Below are positions 1 to 5,807 of a stretch of DNA of 7,298 bases, piece after piece (the first letter of the stretch is position 1; every line of letters begins with the position of its first letter). Under the pieces are notes generated by a model. That model saw nothing but the letters and a program-made list of their open reading frames with translations. It did not search any database and had not been told where the DNA came from. A program made the position numbers and the translations under genes. Source of the stretch: Paracoccaceae bacterium (GTDB lineage Bacteria > Pseudomonadota > Alphaproteobacteria > Rhodobacterales > Rhodobacteraceae); contig JAGLUD010000111.1 in assembly GCA_023134935.1 (NCBI GenBank), positions 1 to 7,298 on the forward strand. The letters are read 5' to 3'.

Positions 1-537
1 GACCTGATTATCCTCGATGTCGGGCTGCCCGATATGGATGGCCGCGAACTTTGCCGCCTGATGCGTAAACAGGGTGTTAAAAGCCCGATTTTGATGCTGA
101 CCGGGCACACGACGGATTCCGACACCATTCTTGGTCTGGATGCTGGCGCCAACGACTACGTTTCGAAGCCCTTCAAATTCCCCGTACTTCTGGCCCGCAT
201 CCGCGCGCAGCTTCGCCAGCACGAACAGTCCGAGGATGCTGTTTTCGCCATTGGGCCATATACGTTCAAGCCTGCCGCCAAAATGTTACTGGACGACGAT
301 GAAAAGAAAATTCGCCTGACGGAAAAGGAAACGAATATCCTGAAATTCCTGTACCGCGCCAATGATGCGGTCGTCGCGCGTGATGTGCTGTTGCACGAAG
401 TTTGGGGTTATAACGCCGGCGTCACAACGCACACGTTGGAAACCCACATCTATCGCCTGCGCCAAAAGATCGAGCCTGACCCATCTAACGCACGCTTACT
501 GGTTACCGAGAGCGGCGGCTATCGCCTCGCCTCCTAA
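1..537 (+). CDS. OmpR/PhoB-family response regulator, CenR-like (5' end missing)
   Basis: DNA-binding response regulator of a two-component system; a cytoplasmic transcription factor. The frame is open from base 1, so the true start and roughly 45-50 N-terminal residues lie outside the window; 178 codons are visible. The receiver part shows the probable phospho-acceptor Asp at visible residue 6 (LIILDVGLPDMDG), the switch Thr in MLTGHT (residue 34) and the conserved Lys in SKPF (residue 56). The C-terminal half is a winged-helix domain with RLTEKETNILKFL, the recognition-helix region THTLETHIYRLRQKIE and a closing GGYRL wing. The in-frame ATG at 34 is internal to the receiver and is not a start. 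The linker (LLARIRAQLRQHEQSEDA) resembles what I remember of alphaproteobacterial CenR, an essential cell-envelope regulator. That name is by memory only, so no symbol is given. Family assignment is very secure. A strong terminator follows 21 bp after the stop. Confidence 0.95.
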   Translation, partial: DLIILDVGLPDMDGRELCRLMRKQGVKSPILMLTGHTTDSDTILGLDAGANDYVSKPFKFPVLLARIRAQLRQHEQSEDAVFAIGPYTFKPAAKMLLDDDEKKIRLTEKETNILKFLYRANDAVVARDVLLHEVWGYNAGVTTHTLETHIYRLRQKIEPDPSNARLLVTESGGYRLAS

Positions 538-558
538 GAGTTCCTCCCTGAGACTTAA

Positions 559-590
559 ACCCGCTATGTTAATCATAGCGGGTCTTTTTT
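559..590 (+). terminator. Intrinsic terminator after the response regulator
   Basis: A perfect 10-bp stem (ACCCGCTATG at 559-568 pairing with CATAGCGGGT at 574-583) closes a 5-nt loop and is followed by a C and six T residues (585-590). It lies 21 bp beyond the response-regulator stop and 57 bp before xth. It should therefore end the upstream transcript and leave xth to its own promoter, which must lie between about 590 and 640. Confidence 0.93.
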
Positions 591-646
591 CGGGTTGTGG
601 TCAGAAACCTCTGGTTTAGACTCGCCAAAACTTATCGGAGAACCCA

Positions 647-1432
647 ATGGCCCTTACCGTCTGCACCTGGAACATCAACTCTGTCCGCCTGCGCGAACCG
701 CTGGTCCTGAAATTGCTGGCGGAGGAAGCGCCTGACGTGCTGTGCCTTCAGGAATGCAAATCCCCTGTAGACAAAATCCCGACGGAAAATTTCGCCGCGA
801 TGGGGTACAATCTAATCGCGCGTGGTCAAAAGGGGTATAACGGTGTGGCCATCCTCTCCCGTTTGCCAATGGAAGATGCTGGCCACCGTGATTTCTGCGA
901 GAAGGGCGACGCACGGCATGTCGCTGGACGGCTGGAAAACGGTGTGACAATCCACAACTATTACATTCCAGCGGGCGGCGATGAAGCGGACCGCACAAAG
1001 AACGAAAAATTCGGCCATAAGCTAGATTTCCTGACCGAGATGCGCGACTGGTTTCGCGATGATGCCCCCTCCAAATCTATTCTAGTTGGCGATCTAAACA
1101 TTGCCCCACAGGAGGATGATGTTTGGGATCACAAGAAACTGCTGAAAGTCGTCAGTCACACCCCGATCGAAGTCGAACACCTCGCCGCTGCGCAACATGC
1201 CGGAAACTGGGTAGACATTACGCGGCAGGACATCCCTGACGGCAAATTTTACAGCTGGTGGTCATATCGCGCAAAGGATTGGGATGCGGCTGACAAAGGC
1301 CGTCGTCTAGACCACATTTGGGCCACCGACGACATTTCGAACACAGCGCATTCCAGCCGTTTGTTGCGCGATGCCCGTGGATGGGAGCGCCCGTCTGACC
1401 ATGCACCGTTGTTCGCGAGTTTTGATATATGA
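647..1432 (+). CDS. xth: Exodeoxyribonuclease III (class II AP endonuclease)
   Basis: Mg2+-dependent exonuclease III/AP endonuclease of base-excision repair. It cuts 5' to abasic sites and removes 3'-blocking groups. The 261-residue length is normal for the ExoIII/APE1 (EEP) fold. Motifs run in the expected order: WNINSVR (Asn9), LQECK (Glu36, metal ligand), YNGVAILSR (64-72), Tyr106 in the NYYIPAGG segment, GDLNIAP (Asp149 and Asn151), YSWWSYR (202-208), GRRLDHIW (Asp222) and the terminal PSDHAP with the catalytic Asp251-His252 pair. No key residue is missing. The ATG at 647 follows GGAG (637-640) with a 6-nt gap. The stop overlaps the next start as ATGA (1429-1432), so the crotonase gene is probably translated by coupling. 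The upstream terminator implies a promoter in the short preceding gap; I see no convincing -35/-10 pair there. Which xth paralogue group it belongs to cannot be told from the window. Confidence 0.97.
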   Translation: MALTVCTWNINSVRLREPLVLKLLAEEAPDVLCLQECKSPVDKIPTENFAAMGYNLIARGQKGYNGVAILSRLPMEDAGHRDFCEKGDARHVAGRLENGVTIHNYYIPAGGDEADRTKNEKFGHKLDFLTEMRDWFRDDAPSKSILVGDLNIAPQEDDVWDHKKLLKVVSHTPIEVEHLAAAQHAGNWVDITRQDIPDGKFYSWWSYRAKDWDAADKGRRLDHIWATDDISNTAHSSRLLRDARGWERPSDHAPLFASFDI

Positions 1433-2172
1433 TCGAGGCGACCTTAGAAAACGATATCGGTCGGATTACGTTAAATAATCCCGATGTTCATAACTCCCTC
1501 ACACGCGAAGCGATGGACAGTATCCGCGCCACTTTGAACGAGTGGTCCAATAGCGGTATTCGGGTACTGGTCCTGACGGGGACGGGTAAAAGTTTCTGTT
1601 CGGGGGTGTCCCTTGGTGATGTTGGAACCGGAGACTGGTCAAATAATCCCCTGACCGCCCTATGTGACGCACTCGAAAACTTCCACACGCCGACAATCTG
1701 CGCCTTAAATGGTGGCGTCTACGGCGGAGGTGTCGAGCTGGCCCTGTCATGTGACTTTCGGATCGGCGTTGAAGGTATGAAAATGTTCGTTCCAGCCATA
1801 AAGATTGGTGTGCATTACGAGCCGGCAGGGATTGGTCGATATGTCCAAAAGCTCGGCTCGCAAGCTGCGCGGCGGGTATTCTTGCTGGCAGAAACGTTTA
1901 CCGATCGCGCACTTCTAGATATCGGGTTTCTCGACTACCTCGTGATAGCTGATGAACTAAGCGAACGTGTTGATGCGATCGCATCCACCATTAACGGCGC
2001 CGCACCACTCGCTGTGCAGGGCATGAAACGTACCATTCTTGAAATCAGTCGCGGAACGCTGGACACAGCCGCAGCCACTCAGCGTACCGCAAAATGTTTC
2101 GCCTCCGATGATCATCGCGAAGGCCTCGCCGCGCTGTCAGAAAAACGCAGTCCGGCTTTTAAGGGTCGTTAA
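1429..2172 (+). CDS. Enoyl-CoA hydratase/isomerase family (crotonase-fold) protein
   Basis: A 247-residue crotonase-superfamily protein, presumably acting on an acyl-CoA thioester in the cytoplasm; the precise substrate is not visible. N-terminal ITLNNPDVHNSL (13-24) is the usual first strand and CoA-site region. FCSGVSL (56-62) and GGVYGGGVELAL (95-106) supply the two oxyanion-hole backbone positions. Glu103 in GGGVELA corresponds to the first catalytic Glu of enoyl-CoA hydratase (rat Glu144). The second, normally in a PEI-like segment (rat Glu164), is replaced by Ala123 in FVPAIKIG. Straightforward hydratase activity is therefore doubtful; an isomerase or another crotonase reaction is possible. 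The start overlaps the xth stop (ATGA), with only weak SD-like sequence, suggesting translational coupling. The 3' end overlaps the convergent comM gene by four bases. Fold assignment is secure, exact reaction unknown. Confidence 0.9.
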   Translation: MIEATLENDIGRITLNNPDVHNSLTREAMDSIRATLNEWSNSGIRVLVLTGTGKSFCSGVSLGDVGTGDWSNNPLTALCDALENFHTPTICALNGGVYGGGVELALSCDFRIGVEGMKMFVPAIKIGVHYEPAGIGRYVQKLGSQAARRVFLLAETFTDRALLDIGFLDYLVIADELSERVDAIASTINGAAPLAVQGMKRTILEISRGTLDTAAATQRTAKCFASDDHREGLAALSEKRSPAFKGR

Positions 2173-3701
2173 CCAAGTTTCGCTCTTCCTGATGCGGACT
2201 CACGATAAAATCTATAACTGACCGACTCCGCGATATGGTGACGTTGAACGATAGGCTCTCCCTCTAAATCCGCGATCGTCCGGCTGACGCGCAATATTCG
2301 GTGGTAAGCGCGTGCGCTCATCCGAAAGTGTTGCGCCATGTCGCCCAACAGCTTACGCCCTTCTGTGGTGGGTTCGGCAATGGCCTCCAACAATGCGCCT
2401 TCGGCATCTGAATTCGTCGACATGCCATCATAGTCCGCAAACCGATCTCGTTGAATATCTCGCGCTTGCGCCACCCGATACGCGATATCTGCCGACCCTT
2501 CAGCGGCAGGGGGCTGCGACAGATCCGAGACCTGCACCGGAGGGATCTCGACCTTGATATCGAAACGATCCATCAAAGGGCCGGAAATCCGACCCAGATA
2601 TTCATCCCCACATAACGGCACACGAGCACACGCCCGCTCAGGATCCGTTAGAAACCCGCATTTGCAAGGGTTTGCTGCTGCCAAAAGCATGAACTTACAT
2701 GGATATCGCACATGGGCATTCGCACGGGCCACTACGACATCGCCCGTTTCAATCGGTTGGCGCAAAGTTTCCAACACAGCGCGGGCGAACTCGGGAAACT
2801 CGTCCAGAAACAACACGCCGTTATGTGCCAATGAAATCTCGCCCGGTTTGGCATTGCGCCCACCGCCTACAATCGCCGCCATCGAGGCCGTATGGTGCGG
2901 CGTTCGAAACGGACGCGTTCGCGAGATGCCGCCCTCTTTCAACATCCCTGCCAACGAATGAATCATCGAAGTTTCCAACGCCTCTACCGGATCAAGCGGC
3001 GGCAAAATTCCGGGCAATCGTGCGGCGAGCATCGATTTCCCTGCGCCCGGCTCTCCGATCATAAAAAAATGGTGCCTGCCTGCCGCCGCAATCTCCATCG
3101 CGCGTTTAGCTTTTTCCTGCCCCTTAACATCTCGTAAATCACGAGTGGAGACATCGGTGTGAACCTCGCCGGGCTCAGACGCCGCCAGAACCTTACGCCC
3201 GTTAAAATGGTTAACCAAATCTAGCAGCGAATTCGGCGCCGTTACCTGCACAGCCCCGACCCACGCGGCCTCCGGCCCACAGCTTTTGGGGCAAATCAAC
3301 CCAAAGTCCGCCTCTGCTGCGGCCATCGCGGCGGGCAGTGCCCCGAGGACAGGCACCAAAGTGCCGTCCAACGACAGCTCCCCAAGGCAAACCTGCCGCG
3401 CAGCTTCATCCTTTGGAAGGATATCCATCGCGGCCAGCAAGCTCATCGCGATGGGTAGGTCAAAGTGCGAGCCTTCCTTCAGCAAATCAGCCGGCGAAAG
3501 GTTGATCGTGATCCGTTTGGCCGGCAGCGCCAATCCCATCGCCGTAATCGCCGCCCGCACTCGTTCTTTAGATTCGGACACCGCTTTGTCCGGTAGCCCA
3601 ACCATATTGAACGCCGGAATTCCGGGTGCGAGCGAGCATTGCACCTCGATCAGCTTGGCCTCAACGCCTTGGAAGGCAACGGTGTAAGCGCGCGCGATCA
3701 T
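2169..3701 (-). CDS. comM: ComM/YifB family Mg-chelatase-like AAA+ ATPase
   Basis: A 510-residue ComM protein, full length for the family. ComM is a hexameric DNA helicase that promotes branch migration when single-stranded DNA is integrated during natural transformation. In Rhodobacter it has been linked to uptake of gene-transfer-agent DNA. The N-terminal ChlI/Lon-like domain covers about 1-170 (VEVQCS-type strand, GLPDKAVSESKERVRAA, INLSPADLLKEG). The AAA+ core carries Walker A GEPGAGKS (216-223), Walker B GVLFLDE (295-301), sensor-1 Asn344 in AAANPC, and an arginine-finger candidate Arg379 in GPLMDRFD. Four cysteines (346, 348, 358, 364) form a likely zinc site in the variant spacing seen in alphaproteobacteria. 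The C-terminal MSARAYHRILRVSRTIADL (461-479) is the Mg-chelatase lid with sensor-2 arginines. The ATG is preceded by AGGAG (3707-3711) at 5-nt spacing. The gene lies 60 bp after a GST gene and ends convergently with the crotonase gene. Confidence 0.97.
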   Translation of the reverse strand: MIARAYTVAFQGVEAKLIEVQCSLAPGIPAFNMVGLPDKAVSESKERVRAAITAMGLALPAKRITINLSPADLLKEGSHFDLPIAMSLLAAMDILPKDEAARQVCLGELSLDGTLVPVLGALPAAMAAAEADFGLICPKSCGPEAAWVGAVQVTAPNSLLDLVNHFNGRKVLAASEPGEVHTDVSTRDLRDVKGQEKAKRAMEIAAAGRHHFFMIGEPGAGKSMLAARLPGILPPLDPVEALETSMIHSLAGMLKEGGISRTRPFRTPHHTASMAAIVGGGRNAKPGEISLAHNGVLFLDEFPEFARAVLETLRQPIETGDVVVARANAHVRYPCKFMLLAAANPCKCGFLTDPERACARVPLCGDEYLGRISGPLMDRFDIKVEIPPVQVSDLSQPPAAEGSADIAYRVAQARDIQRDRFADYDGMSTNSDAEGALLEAIAEPTTEGRKLLGDMAQHFRMSARAYHRILRVSRTIADLEGEPIVQRHHIAESVSYRFYRESASGRAKLG

Positions 3702-3761
3702 GGGGACTCCTGTTCCTAAAAGAACAATTGTCGCGCATTAACCATTTATTTTTCGTTAATT
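3702..3761 (-). promoter_or_regulatory. comM upstream gap with a CtrA-like half-site (TTAACCAT)
   Basis: This 60-bp AT-rich gap between the GST stop and the comM start holds three things. TTAACCAT lies at 3738-3745 on the + strand, 36 bp before the comM ATG, and a second TTAA lies at 3756-3759. A short dyad, TGTTC at 3711-3715 and GAACA at 3722-3726, sits next to the comM ribosome-binding site. TTAACCAT matches the half-site form of the alphaproteobacterial CtrA box; the two TTAA elements are 14 bp apart, not the 7 bp of a full CtrA box. CtrA control of comM is known in Rhodobacter, so a role here is plausible. It is inferred from a short motif only. Confidence 0.4.
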
Positions 3762-4454
3762 TTAGGTGGTTGGCCAAGGAATAATGTCCAAATCCAAATC
3801 GTAACCCGGTTGGACATAGTTTTCCGCCAGCCCACCTTCACGCCATTCTTTAAACGCGGCATCGTTAATCGTTGTCTGGACATAGTCGCTGGCAAGCGCA
3901 CTCATCGGCAAGCCATACGTCAACAACCTCGTGGCGAGAGGGGCGAAAAAAGCGTCCGCGATGGAGCATTCGCCGAACATCCACGGCCCAGAAGTGCCCC
4001 AACGGGATCGTGCCTCGGACCAGATTGTTTCACCCCTTGCGACATCGGATAGCACCGCGTCGCGAGGGGTGAAGCCCGAATAACAATGCCGAAGGTTCAT
4101 CGTGCAGTCATTGCGGAGTGCTACGAAACCGGAGTGCATTTCTGCCGTGACCGACCGCGCAAACCCTCTGGCGATCGGGTCTTGGGGCCACATGTTTTTG
4201 TCAGGATGACGCTCCGCCAATGTTTCGGCAATGGCTAACGTGTCAGTTACAATCACCAAACCCTCGGACGAGTCAATTCTCATGGCGGGCACAAGCCGCC
4301 CACCACCAAAGTTTTCCAGCATAGCGAGGAACTCGGGCGAATACATGCGGGCGCTGTGCACATCCACAGGGATACCGAATTTCGCGAAAAGCAGCCAGCC
4401 GCGTAAAGACCAGCTGGAATAGGTTTTGTCACCAATTGCTAAAGAATACGTCAT
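3762..4454 (-). CDS. Glutathione S-transferase family protein
   Basis: A 230-residue soluble glutathione S-transferase-fold protein. The N-terminal thioredoxin-like domain (about 1-82) begins with SLAIGDKTYSSWSLRGWLLF, where Ser13/Ser14 are the likely thiol-activating positions. The cis-proline lies in RLVPAM (Pro56), and VTDTLAIAETLAE (69-81) holds the glutathione gamma-Glu-binding turn, with Asp71-Thr72 in place of the usual Glu/Asp-Ser. The helical C-terminal domain includes ARSVTAEMHSGFVALRND, typical of this proteobacterial subgroup. The substrate is unknown; detoxification or stress roles are only family inference. Start choice: a TTG immediately upstream (4455-4457) would add one residue, but GAGG at 4460-4463 is only 2 nt from it and a proper 5 nt from the ATG at 4452-4454, so the ATG is preferred. 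It is 72 bp downstream of the phosphatase gene and 60 bp upstream of comM, so it may be transcribed with either or alone. Confidence 0.92.
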   Translation of the reverse strand: MTYSLAIGDKTYSSWSLRGWLLFAKFGIPVDVHSARMYSPEFLAMLENFGGGRLVPAMRIDSSEGLVIVTDTLAIAETLAERHPDKNMWPQDPIARGFARSVTAEMHSGFVALRNDCTMNLRHCYSGFTPRDAVLSDVARGETIWSEARSRWGTSGPWMFGECSIADAFFAPLATRLLTYGLPMSALASDYVQTTINDAAFKEWREGGLAENYVQPGYDLDLDIIPWPTT

Positions 4455-4459
4455 CAAAA

Positions 4460-4463
4460 CCTC
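4460..4463 (-). promoter_or_regulatory. Ribosome-binding site fixing the GST start
   Basis: On the minus strand the sequence reads GAGAGG, then TTTTG, then ATG. The GAGG core is 5 nt from the ATG ending at 4452 but only 2 nt from the alternative TTG. This favours the ATG. Confidence 0.7.
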
Positions 4464-4526
4464 TCGTTTCTTTCAGCGTAGGTGCGGTATCGCCCCACGT
4501 CCAATCAGAAAACGCAATAGGATGCA

Positions 4527-5114
4527 TCACGCCAAATGATTTACGCCGTGCACCTGCCATGATTTTGAGGCGTGCAGATAGTCCAACCGCGTAACTGACA
4601 GGTTATCTATCTTGAAGGAAAATGCAGCCTTCGCGCTCATCCCGCTGGCGCGCTGTAAGGCGGTCAAGATCGCCGCGAAATGGCCGACTATGACGACATC
4701 GCCAACACCGTGATCCGTAATAACAGTATCAACCGCATCAGAAATCCGCGTGGATAGATCATCCCAGCTTTCGCCATTGGGTGGTGCGATGGCGCCTGGG
4801 GATTCCCAAAACTGGCGGCTGGTATCAGGATCAGATTGGGCGATGTCGGCGAAGAGCCGGCCATCCCAATCGCCAAAGTTCATCTCTCGCAACGTCGGAG
4901 TATTAGGCAATCGGTCTCGTGCACCTTGCACCGCATCCGCGGTCGCACTCGCACGTTGTAAGTCCGATGAAATTATTTTGGCCTCAGTGGGTAAATAGTC
5001 CGAAAGGCGCGCCAATGCTTTAATATCGGACAGATCCGCAGGAATATCAGACCAGCCCACCGCCGCTTTGGAGTGGGTTGGGCCATGGCGAACAAACCAA
5101 AAGCGTGTGGTCAT
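4527..5114 (-). CDS. Histidine phosphatase family protein, possible alpha-ribazole phosphatase (CobC-like)
   Basis: A 195-residue member of the histidine phosphatase (phosphoglycerate mutase-like) superfamily. The catalytic set is complete: Arg9-His10 in FVRHGPTH (the His takes the phosphate), Arg54 in SSDLQRASATAD, Glu77 in LREMNFGDWDG (the usual general acid position) and His145 in VIVGHFAAI. The length suits CobC, which removes the 5'-phosphate of alpha-ribazole in cobalamin nucleotide-loop assembly. The main support for that role is context: the start overlaps the cobU stop by four bases (ATGA, 5111-5114), so the two are almost certainly co-transcribed and coupled. A GAGG 7 nt before the ATG also supports this start. 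The superfamily is broad (phosphoglycerate mutase-like, sugar- and nucleotide-phosphatases), so the substrate is an inference and no symbol is assigned. Confidence 0.88.
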   Translation of the reverse strand: MTTRFWFVRHGPTHSKAAVGWSDIPADLSDIKALARLSDYLPTEAKIISSDLQRASATADAVQGARDRLPNTPTLREMNFGDWDGRLFADIAQSDPDTSRQFWESPGAIAPPNGESWDDLSTRISDAVDTVITDHGVGDVVIVGHFAAILTALQRASGMSAKAAFSFKIDNLSVTRLDYLHASKSWQVHGVNHLA

Positions 5115-5650
5115 GTCATACCCTCGGGCAATGTGCCTTTAAGGGTTAGGGGTAAACCAGCCGCGACGAACACGGCGAGATCAGCATGTTCTGCAATCTT
5201 GCGGTTAAGGCGGCCTTGATGATCACGAAACTGTCGACCGAGCGGTGTGTCCGGTACAAGACCCATGCCCACCTCGTTCGATACACAAATCACCGGATTT
5301 GGTGTTTCGGACAAGACGGTTAACAATTTGGTAATCTCTGCATCAATATCCGCTTCGGCAAGCATTTGATTGCTAAGCCATAAGGTCAGACAATCGATCA
5401 ACACGATGGCGTTCGTGGAAGCCTCCGCCAAAGGCGACTCTAAATCTAATGGAGCCTCGATGGTGTGCCAATCTGGCCCGCGATCTTGGCGATGTTTGGC
5501 GATTTTGACCTCCATCTCCGTATCGAATGCCTGACTTGTGGCCACATAAACACGCGGGCGGTTGGCGCTTGTGGCCAATCTCTCGGCAAACATGGATTTG
5601 CCGGAGCGGGCACCGCCAAGAATTAAGGACAGGTGTGGAAAAGAAGGCAT
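5111..5650 (-). CDS. cobU: Adenosylcobinamide kinase / adenosylcobinamide-phosphate guanylyltransferase
   Basis: Bifunctional CobU/CobP enzyme. It phosphorylates adenosylcobinamide and then transfers GMP to give AdoCbi-GDP, the activated form used by cobalamin synthase in late synthesis and salvage of B12. From the chosen start (179 residues) the features are: P-loop GGARSGKS (12-19); VYVATSQAFDTEM (34-46); KIAKHRQDRGPDW, with His53 the likely guanylylation site; VLIDCLTLWLSNQM; and NEVGMGLVPDTPLGRQFRD with GRLNRKIAEHAD. All are characteristic of the family. Start choice: an in-frame ATG at 5678-5680 would add ten atypical residues and has AAAGG directly touching it, with no spacer. The ATG at 5648-5650 puts the P-loop at the usual distance from the N-terminus and has GGAA 7 nt upstream, so it is preferred, though not certain. 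It overlaps the following phosphatase gene by ATGA. No other cobalamin genes are in view. Confidence 0.94.
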   Translation of the reverse strand: MPSFPHLSLILGGARSGKSMFAERLATSANRPRVYVATSQAFDTEMEVKIAKHRQDRGPDWHTIEAPLDLESPLAEASTNAIVLIDCLTLWLSNQMLAEADIDAEITKLLTVLSETPNPVICVSNEVGMGLVPDTPLGRQFRDHQGRLNRKIAEHADLAVFVAAGLPLTLKGTLPEGMT

Positions 5651-5807
5651 GAAAGGGTTCCAGATTGTTAACCTTTGCATCCTTTCACACTTGATTAACG
5701 GAATCCACGGGCAGATGAAGATTAAGCGTATTCACCAACTTGAAACCTCTGAATTAATAAAATACATTACTAAATGGTAAATAGATTTATTTCCGTGGAA
5801 TTAGACA
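5651..5807. promoter_or_regulatory. Divergent AT-rich control region between cobU and coaBC
   Basis: This 157-bp gap separates divergently transcribed genes, so it must hold start signals for both. From about 5740 to 5800 it is clearly more AT-rich than the genes. It contains TTAACC at 5668-5673 and TTAAC at 5695-5699. It also holds an inverted repeat, TCCACGG (5704-5710) and CCGTGGA (5793-5799), about 80 bp apart; the second arm overlaps the ribosome-binding region of coaBC. No riboswitch is evident: there is no cobalamin-box-like block that I could recognise before cobU, and the leader is too short for a full one. If the longer cobU start is used, the gap shrinks to 127 bp. Confidence 0.6.
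5740..5768 (+). promoter_or_regulatory. Candidate sigma70-type promoter for coaBC-dut
   Basis: TTGAAA at 5740-5745 and TACATT at 5763-5768 are separated by 17 bp, which matches sigma70 geometry (5/6 and 4/6 to consensus). Transcription would begin near 5775, leaving a leader of about 30 nt before the coaBC ATG. Predicted from sequence only; AT-rich DNA gives such matches by chance. Confidence 0.4.

Noticed and set aside
34..36. ATG at 34 as the start of the response regulator
   Set aside because: The conserved receiver sequence LIILDVGLPD continues in frame upstream to base 1, so this ATG is an internal Met and the gene runs off the window.
605..617. AAACC-TCT-GGTTT dyad just before xth as an operator
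   Set aside because: Arms of five bases with a 3-nt loop are expected by chance, and there is no known regulator or repeat of the motif elsewhere in the window to support it.
2149..2200. AGTCCG/CGGACT inverted pair around the convergent stops as a bidirectional terminator
   Set aside because: Only six pairs with a 40-nt loop, inside coding sequence on both sides, and no T-tracts.
2312..3687. Several plus-strand reading frames of 80-135 codons opposite comM
   Set aside because: They lie wholly antisense to an intact ComM with all AAA+ motifs, their translations show no recognisable family, and they arise from the codon bias of the opposite strand.
3711..3726. TGTTC-N6-GAACA dyad before comM as a LexA (SOS) box
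   Set aside because: The alphaproteobacterial LexA box is a direct repeat GTTC-N7-GTTC, and the Gram-positive form is GAAC-N4-GTTC. This inverted GTTC-N6-GAAC fits neither, and the arms are only five bases.
4477..4499. GC-rich imperfect hairpin between the phosphatase and GST genes as a terminator
   Set aside because: The stem has a bulge and a mismatch, and on the minus strand it is followed by CTGAAAGAAACG rather than a T-tract.
5651..5807. Cobalamin riboswitch upstream of cobU
   Set aside because: The leader is shorter than a typical B12 riboswitch and I could not identify a conserved B12-box block in it.
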